From positions 1 through 64,000 of the forward strand of contig WFMF01000626.1 in NCBI GenBank assembly GCA_011033025.1: 64,000 nt of DNA, given 5' to 3'. Source of the DNA: Beroe forskalii. Taxonomy: Eukaryota > Ctenophora > Nuda > Beroida > Beroidae. The notes below the pieces were generated by a model that saw only the letters and a list, made by a program, of their open reading frames with translations, was not told the DNA's origin and did no database searches. Below are positions 55,741-64,000 of this stretch, one piece after another. Numbering within the stretch: position 1 is the stretch's first letter; every line of letters begins with the position of its first letter. The position numbers and the translations under genes were made by a program.

Positions 55741-57839
55741 ACAAATAGGCTCGACTAAAACAGGGTCAACTGCAATCTGCAGTGATCAGAAATGAAAGGC
55801 ATTGACAAAGGTTGGTGAATTTAAGATTAAGTAAAGTGATAACTGAGATAATACGATATATGGGCTGAATTCTGACCAAAGTCTGTACCGGGGGTTGACT
55901 TTAGTCAGTTTTTAAAGGTCGGTACAAAGGGATATGCACACTCTCTTGCTTTGGGACGGATTCAGCATACATTAACCCACTTAAGAAATGAAATGAATCT
56001 AGAATAATATGTCATGCGAACTAATATTTTATGTGAACAATATAATGAAAGCTATCGAGGAACTCAATTGTCCATAAAAGCATAAAGGTGCATGTGAAAA
56101 TTGAACTGAATACCAATTTCCTAATGCAAGGATCAGAGTGGAGAGGGAAGATACTAAACTGTGAATCATCAGCGGTTACCCTGTTGATGCAACTGTAATT
56201 CCCAAGCTGAAGAGAAAACTTTCACCTGCAAGGGCCGACGGTATACGACAGCTCATTTGTGCGTTTGGTGTAAAGATAGCTCGTCTCTGGAATTCACCTC
56301 CTAAAACCCGTTCAAACTTTTAAAACAGCCAGAGAATTGGAATATTCCTGGATAAGCCACTGCCTACTGGTTCCGGGTTGCAAACCCTCAAACAACACTA
56401 CTCGACTGGAGCTCTGAGCGAGAGGATGGAGACATGGTCTTCACTGATCCCATCTACGATCCCTGCCGAATCCTCCAAAATACATGTATGTCAGTAGATG
56501 TGAATGTCCCACGGTTTTGGTCTTAACATCCGTATGCCCCGTTGGGGCAGTCCCTAATATCATAACAATTGTTCAGTCTCTCCCTTATTAATGGAACTGT
56601 TCCCTGAACAGTGTTAGCTCCAATAAAACCCAGTCTCAATGCACTTTCAAGGACATCAATAGTTCCGTCACACAGCTTCTGCAGATAGATGTAGTCATAG
56701 TTAGAGTACAATGTACATGATGAACTCAGTGTTACCCAGCGTAAGACGTGGAACTAAGTCGAAACCTAAATAGAACCTTGTCTGAACCTATGTGGCACCT
56801 ACTCGAAAGTCGAAACCTCAATCAAGGTGATACTTAATTAGAGAATCATCTGGCCATTGCTGGAGCTGCAAGTGACGGTCTATTTCAAGTTTCGACTAAT
56901 TTTCACTTGAGTTTCGATCTAAGGTTCCGACAGGATTCCACCCAGTTAGATCGGTCTTGGTCAATTAACTGCGCCTGCCGCCATGATGAACTTCAATGTA
57001 CTAGGACTCACTTCACTGCATCCTAGTCGCTATTCACTTTGAATAATTTCCGAGGTATCAGGATGTCATTATGGAGTTCCCTGATTCCTGCAAGTGTCCA
57101 GCTGCTCCACTCGCAGAATTTCATTTTAGATGATTCATGGCAGCCGTTCTGTAGAACGAGTTCTACTAGATACCTACAATATTCCAATATTCCAATATTC
57201 GTTTGATGCCTACTCAGTATTTCTTCTTAGGAGGTTAAGAGAGCCCCTTGTTTGTGGCTCCTTGGTCAGATGGCAATGCCATGACATGTGCCACCATGGT
57301 GTCAAATAAACATGCCTCTGGAACCTTTGAGCATTGGTATTAAGTCATAAAATCTTCAAATATTATTAATGTCTGTGATAGAACATTAATCTGTAAGCGT
57401 GCCAGGACACCCATTGCAATTTTTAGAAGATGATATGTTGTACCACAGAATATTGGAGATTATATTATGACTTTCCGCGGTAAATGTAACTTATTATAAT
57501 TCATCTTATCTTTAATTTTCTTAACTTAGAATTTAACATATTTCTATTTTAAATATCATCTGCAAACTTTAATACAGAATATATGGTGCTGAACATGAGA
57601 ACTTTAATTTTGAAGATTAATCAAACATGGATGAGACTCCATTAATGAAATCCGTTCGAAATGCCATAAACCCTCATCATTGTATCCAAAAAGGTTCTAA
57701 ATTTTGAATTCTGGTTCCCAATAGAATTTGATATTTCCTCTCCTTTCTTTCCGCCATCGACCCCTCTCTAAAATGTGTCCCCTTGCTGTCACTCCGCCCC
57801 TCCACTCCCCCTCGTCTCTCATCCTCTACCCCATTTCAG
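55741..57839. other. Spacer and presumed WASHC1 intron
   Basis: 55740-56090 is the inverted duplicate of 35060-35400. The rest is unique. A minus-strand open frame at 56523-56711 (ending CPNGAYGC) has no recognisable domain. No WASH N-terminal (WAHD1) exon and no ABCA NBD1 exon could be found here. Confidence 0.4.
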
Positions 57840-59807
57840 ACCGGACCTGGGAGAGGTTCCAGAACTAGACATTCCCGTTTACTTGCCGGACCTGCCCGGG
57901 GTTGCGGAGATCTCCTTCGATCAGAACGTCGGCTCCATCGCTCCCTCCCTGCCTAACCTAGGGGATCTCCCTGATTTACCTGACATCCAGGAAGTGGGGG
58001 AGGTAGCCCCTATTCCCCCTCCCCCTCCACCAGCTGGTGGTGGTGGGGCGCCGCCCCCTCCACCCCCACCCCCGCCAGGACCTCCTCCACCTAACGTACC
58101 CCCTCCACCTCCTCCTCCACCCCCTCCTGCTGCTGCCCCGCCTCCTCCCCCACCCCCTCCTGGTTAGTGTCACTCCACCAAACACCCCACCTGGTGACTG
58201 TCACTCCATCAAACAGTCAGACTCTCAAACATACCATGCTCCTGCCCTCCAGACAGAGGTGGAGCAGCTGTAGTCTGTACATGTACAAATGTATAGTACA
58301 TAAATTCCCAATCGCTCTGACAAGAATGAAATGCTGATACACTGAATTAAACTCTCATTAAAATGAGGCAGAAATCTTTCGTTTTACACATCATCAGTGC
58401 CAATAATGAGAATAAACTAGATTAGGAAAACAGCAAAGCAAATGTACAGAAAACCACCTAAGTCTTAAATGAGAGTAGAGGTATCCCAAAGGGGTCATTA
58501 GAATTAATTCCAAAAGGTTTAATTGATCTTAATTTTTGAATAAATTTATGTTCATTGATTTCTAAATTTTTGGGACTAGAATTCATTAAGATAAGAATTT
58601 CATAAGAGGCATTAAAATCAGCTTTATCTAAAAAGCCATGGTCATCGACCAAGTGAGCTCCCAGACTCACTTGGTCGATGTAGACCAAATGTACGTTATT
58701 CCATCCAACTCCGAACTGGAGTAATTTGAGTACATTTCAATCACACCTCGGTCTTATACTCTGTAATATTGAATTCAATTTAGAGGAACTTCAGTTTAGT
58801 AGTGAAATGATCAGATGGTGTAAAATGTAAACGTGTATTGTGTAATAGTTATGAGTCTGACTCGCAATTGGAAGATCTGGCTTCTCATCCTGACACTATA
58901 CGTTTACATTGTACTCATCAATTTCAAATTTCGGTTAGTTTTAGCGAATTTTCAGAACAAGAACTCTACACTCCCAATTACCTTATATAAAACACGACTG
59001 TTGTAACATAATAGGATTGTTGTAACACAACTGTTGTAACATTAGGATTGTTCGCAGGTCCGAGTGCGCCGCCCCCACCGCCGCAGTCGGCCGGTCAGCC
59101 CAGTTCGGGAGCGCCTGCGGAAGCTCCTGCGGAGCAGGGTGGGCGGGGCGACCTGCTGGCTGCCATCAGAAACGCCAACAAGTCCAAACTGAAGTCTGCT
59201 GAAGAGAGGAGACGCGACAAGAAGGAGGAGATTAAGAAAGAGAAGGAGTAAGTTACAAGATTTCAACATCAAATATTGAAATAATGAAATGATGTTCTGT
59301 CTTTTTGTATTCCTCCACGGTCCTTCTTGCTTCTACCGTTACGACCTTATCACTTTTTAAACTCCTTCTAACTTCCTTATTCCCCTCCCTGAACTACATC
59401 CCACATCTCTGACTTCCTTATTCCCCTCCCTGAACTACATCCCACATCTCTGACTTCCTTATTCCCCTCCCTGAACTACATCCCACATCTCTGACTTCCT
59501 TATTCCCCTCCCTGAACTACATCCCACATCTCTGACTTCCTTATTCCCCTCCCTGAACTACATCCCACATCCTAGGACCGGGGGAGGTGGTGATATGATG
59601 AGTGATTTGATGGCCTCCCTCAACCGGAGACGTAAAGGCATCTCCGGAGACAAGAGTTCCGGAGCAGGAAGTAAGTCAGGCGGGGTGACATCACCCCCTC
59701 CTAAAGTGGGGGCCATGGACAGGGTCTCTGCCATGATACCCCCACCCAAACCTCGCTCAGACACAACCACTACTGACGGAGACGCCAGCGACTTGGACTG
59801 GGATTAG
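57840..59807 (+). CDS. WASHC1: WASH complex subunit 1, C-terminal exons
   Basis: WASH activates Arp2/3 to build branched actin on endosomes. Three phased exons: 57840-58162, 59058-59247 and 59576-59807. Exon 1 gives [20 protein letters not shown] and [15 protein letters not shown], then a long polyproline tract that recruits profilin-actin. Exon 2 has the WH2 actin-binding segment [18 protein letters not shown] and a charged helix. Exon 3 has [18 protein letters not shown] and the acidic Arp2/3-binding end DASDLDWD with the conserved Trp, then TAG. Order and spacing match the VCA region of animal WASH. The N-terminal WAHD1 exons are not visible upstream, so the gene is partial here. The intron before exon 3 carries a tandem array. 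Confidence 0.92.
59365..59575. repeat. 41-bp tandem repeat ending at a WASHC1 3' splice site
   Basis: Five near-perfect units (ACTTCCTTATTCCCCTCCCT then GAACTACATCCCACATCTCTG). The last one runs into the acceptor CACATCCTAG|GACC. The unit is itself pyrimidine-rich, so the array multiplies the polypyrimidine tract. Confidence 0.85.
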
Positions 59808-62800
59808 CATCACTGCTTTATAGGCTAGTCAGTAGTCAAGGTATGGGTTTCTTTCATCTAGTTAAATTATCAGTAATATTTTTATCTACTAACCACAGTA
59901 CAGAATTGCTGTACCCTGATCAGTCCATGTCTTTAAAGTTAGTAAACAGTACAAAAATGAATCTGAAAAGATCATGTCTATGCTCATAGATTTATGTAAG
60001 CTTCATACTGGAATGAATTGTAAATTAATGAGGAGTCAAATAATTTAATAGGCCTTAAACCAACAAGTCCTTGAACCACACCCCGTTTTATGGTACAATG
60101 AAAGCGTTTATGTTTGAGGTTTCTGTGGTTTTATTGATGTTTGTTAAATGTACTGCACTGCATCCATCCCGAACTGAAACCAAACTCAAAATAAGATCAC
60201 CCAAATATATGAAAAGATAATTAAATTTTTAAACTTCATAACATTAAACTCACAACTATTAAAGATTTCACTTTTCATCAAACTTTTGAACAAGGAAAGC
60301 AAACAACGTAGAACCAAAGGTATAAGGATAAAATAAAATCACGAGACACCGAGTCTAACAGAATATTACTTTACCGCAGTGGTATGTCTATGAGATTTGG
60401 CACAGAGACATGAGTTGATCGAATCACTGCAACTTTGTACTGTGTTTTATAGATTACAATAAACAGTACAGAGAGTAAATCTGATCGATAAGATCAGTCT
60501 ATGTACATTGTACAGTACAGAGTATAAGTTGTAAATTAAAGTGAGTCATATCATAATAGACTTTACCCGCGTCCTTGAACCACACCCCGTTTTATGGTAC
60601 AATGAAAGCGTTTATGTTTGAGGTTTCGGTCGCATGGTTTTATTGATGTTTGTTAAATGATTTTGTATTTTAATCTTTGTTGTAATTGGATCATAATTTA
60701 TGTAATGATAATGTAACTTTTTAAACTTCATAACTTTAAATGGCATATTTTGATTCTTTAAAAAGCTGCCATTTTCATCAACTTTTCGACGTGTTGCTTT
60801 CGGCCTAAAGAAGCTCAAATAATAAGCTAAATCACAACTTCAGCCACAACTGTTAAATGTTGGACTGGTAAAAATGCGATTTTGTTCTTTAGGCCGGTAA
60901 ATCAGTGACGATAAGGCACGGTAAATTCTGAAATATAAAAGACAAAATTGCACATTATTAATTGTTTATTTACTATTTGCAAAATTTGCAAATAGTACCA
61001 TGCATTAGAATGCACAATTTGGCATAGGTACCCCTTTCCTAATTAGAACGTATTGGCAATAGGACTTGGGACACCGTAACGAATGATATCAAGTTTTTCC
61101 ACGGAAATTTTCAGCAATCCCCGATAGCAATAGTTATTTTCTGCAGCCCAGAAACAATCACAATTCCTTGGAAAGCCATGTCCATACCTAACCTCGTCAT
61201 TGATGAGGCATTTGGCAGGGCTTAATGAATGCGGGATGATTTAACACTGGTTTATGCGATGATTTAATGGAGGTTTGAACACCCCAACAATCACATTAAT
61301 TGTAAGGCAATACCCCTCAGAAAAGTAGCTAATGATTTTCTGTGGGGTAACTTCACTGAAATGCAGCCCTTCGTGTGACTGAGAGAGAGTGTGTGTGTAG
61401 GTACCACACAAAATAATAAAATAGAGGAGTGTGCATCATAATATGGGTTTAAAATAATGTTCGATATTCAAGTCACGAACAAACAGTGGTGTATGAGATA
61501 AAAGTTGTTGATTCGCTCCAAAAACTAGTTAAAACTTATAAAAATTGATATTATGATAAATATTTCCAAGAACGATTTCTAACAACACTTTCTAACAACA
61601 CTTTCTAACAGGTTTTCTAGCCGGTTTTCCAACAAGGTTTTCTAGCTCTAGTTTCTAACAAGAATTTCCTAAAGGTTCTCTAAAAACTTATCATATAACA
61701 GGCACCGCAGCTTTAGCTCTTAACCTGATCCTACTTTTTTTCTAAAATTATTATTGAAAATACATGATGACTTTCAGACAGAATGTTATACGTTAAAAAA
61801 AAGTTACTCACTTTTTCTTCATGCACAGCCTCACCGAATTGCAAGATGTCGGACGGTGGTTATTTAACTGGTTTGAGAGATAGGAGCTAGAAATGGGGAG
61901 CTTCTATGACCCACGATAATTCAATAAAATATATCATACATGATGAAGTGATTTTGATAGCACCCAGATCTATGATGGCCCTAAATTCAGACCACATTGG
62001 TGTAATCTTCTGTCAGGCTCCCAAGCGACTCTCGGAAGTCTGACCCCATCACCCACCTGCTCCTGCTTTACGAGAACAACTTTCTTCTGTAGCACCCCTG
62101 CGTTTCATCTACAGATTAATTCTCTGGTTCTGGGTTCTCACCATTTCTTCCTCTTTCCTTCTACCTTGGCCTCCAGTGGTCGGTGGAACGGTATGTTGGA
62201 TGAAAACAACCTTTTGGAGCAAATGATGAGGTCATGTTTCCTCGGCCATTTGGAAATTATTTTGGATACTATTTCTAAACTGGCACTATCTCATCTTATC
62301 GGTTCAATCTTCATGAAGTCTGAGCAGCTATTTTGTGTTCCAAAATTAATTGTTACTCCTCTCTTTGTATTCCAAAAAAATAATTACATAGGAAACCCAC
62401 TTTTACTTTAGCTTCAGTGAATGTCTCTCTAATATCAAAACTTCATTTCTACCATCTGGTATCCCTCCCCGTCCCCTAGATAGATTTTGATGCATAACTT
62501 GGCAAGCAGCCCGACACATAGTTTATCCATTCTAGCGTACGGCTAATTTCTCAAATAAAGATGTCTACAGTTTACTGTAAGTCTTGTCTACAGTTTACAC
62601 TAAACTGTAAGCCTTGACCCTAACCCAAACCACCACCCAAGCCATTAACCTTAAACTTAATCAACCTTTACTGATAAACAATAGACATGGATACAAATAA
62701 AACACCGATGTTTGAAATCTATAATAGGTGTCAGAAATTCAAATTACACAAATTCTAAAAATACATATAATATTGTCTACTCAACTCGAATTCTTTAAAC

Positions 62801-64000
62801 CGTTGCCACATCAAATATTGCACCCGCAATTGACATGCTCTTTTGGAATATTTAAGATGGCAATCAAATAGTGACAAGATATGATATTGCTATTTAAAGC
62901 ATTGAAAAGCATTGAAATATTTGCTATTAGATTGGAGGAAATAGCGATGTCCCCAACAGTCTTGATTCTTGAATCTCTACTGCGAGAAGTAGGCAAAACA
63001 AAGAAAAATGTTCCCTTACAATCATACATGATTGTAAGGAAAATCATACATGATTGTAAGGGAAATGATAATCAACCAATTAGTAATAGCTATAAGTTTA
63101 CAAATAATATTGATGTGTACACATATTTTAATTTTATGATGTGCAAACTGACATTTGCGAATGAGAGTTAATCAACTGCTACTTTATTTTTATTCCTGCG
63201 CGTCTGATTTCCCCAAGGTGGGGTTAAAGACATGGCATTGTTGCGGAAAACTCCCAAGCAACCGAAGAGGGCTCCCCAACCTTCGGAGGTTGGTTATTCT
63301 CCCAAACAAAGGCCACATCCATCCCAAACTTGTAGCAACCAGAAACAATTTTATAAGAAAACTCTCCATGAATTCTATTTTTTTTCTCAATATTACTCAG
63401 ACTATAAGGATGAGAATCTATGGGGGTAAGATTCTGACGTAAAATCCTGGTAAAATTTTTATTTTCCATGGCCAAAACCAATATTGATCTGACTATTATA
63501 AGAGTATAAGGTATCTTATGCAGAATTTTTGTTCAATAAGTCAATAGATATCATACCTCCAGGCTGGTTTTTCCATCCATATTCAAAATTCATAGATGTA
63601 TTTTTGACTGACAAAAGTCTAAAATTATTTCAATACTTTTGTAAGTTTGATAAGTGCATGAATTAGTGTATTAGTAAGAGGTTGTTAGTAAGAGATTATC
63701 GGTAGGTGCTTTTACAAGACATGCTTTGAAAACTTATGCTAGCAAATTAAAAATGAGCGTTATCAATCATCGTAAAACCTGCTTCACAGTTCAGGCCATT
63801 TGAGAACGTTTAGACAAATTTCTTGGTTTTGATTTTCAGGCCAGATCTATCTCCTTACAGTCTGATAATATTGCAAAATTATTTTTCTCTCGTACCTCTG
63901 TAAAAAGAATTTCGAAATGTTAGCATATAAATATTTCGAATACTATAACATCTCAACATATTGAATATAGAAAATCAAAATCAAATAAGTAGAACATTTT
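59808..64000. other. Downstream region without supported gene
   Basis: Presumably starts with the WASHC1 3' untranslated region. An imperfect tandem duplication pairs about 60065-60170 with 60570-60660 (CTTGAACCACACCCCGTTTT, TGAAAGCGTTTATGTTTGAG). A short palindromic repeat AATCATACATGATT is doubled at 63018-63060. Open frames at 62166, 62881, 63155 and 63232 have no recognisable domains or splice context. Confidence 0.45.

Noticed and set aside
56523-56711. 62-codon minus-strand frame ending CPNGAYGC
   Set aside because: No known domain, no clear splice sites, no repeat copies. Too little to call a gene.

Overview
The window is nuclear DNA of an animal, most likely an AT-rich, repeat-rich invertebrate. 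Genes are split by GT-AG introns and match animal families: an ABCA-type lipid transporter, the WASH actin regulator, divergent rhodopsin-class GPCRs, a winged-helix SAM methyltransferase family, and decayed LINE and DNA-transposon relics. I cannot name the species. All gene calls come from reading translations by eye.

Layout. 1-7.5 kb has no intact gene. It holds a MITE (1.07-1.93 kb), a homopolymer-inflated stretch that looks like low-quality or corrupted sequence (about 2.56-4.96 kb), and a 1-kb foldback of minisatellite arms (4.96-6.0 kb). 7.5-18.2 kb is a tandem segmental duplication carrying two minus-strand copies of one methyltransferase gene. Copy 2 (13.77-17.27 kb) is complete from its first recognisable exon. 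The last exon of copy 1 survives only as a garbled trace near 3.8 kb. Both copies carry an intronic 850-870 bp palindromic minisatellite element and a poly-G/C MITE.

20.1-41.4 kb is one large minus-strand ABCA gene of at least 20 exons: the end of NBD1, the linker, TMD2, all of NBD2 and the C-terminus. Four exons next to these are duplicated in part, and at least seven introns carry tandem arrays that abut the 3' splice site. Two of its introns host plus-strand GPCR genes: one at 23.8-26.0 kb and two paralogues at 36.4 and 39.9 kb. A third paralogue of that pair lies inverted at 53.8-54.8 kb and carries a scrap of the ABCA NBD1 exon, so it probably came from the ABCA intron.

41.7-53.5 kb is repeat country: a decayed LINE reverse transcriptase, a 5.5-kb region bounded by long inverted repeats that contains a cysteine-rich (CXC-type) gene, smaller inverted-repeat elements, and an interspersed 1.1-kb repeat. 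57.8-59.8 kb holds the last three exons of WASHC1 on the plus strand. Its N-terminal exons and the first half of the ABCA gene are not recognisable in the window. 59.8-64 kb shows no gene I can support.

The main themes are local duplication and gene nesting. I see no operon-like or pathway linkage among the genes. Exon ends were placed from splice sites and reading phase and should be good to a few bases.
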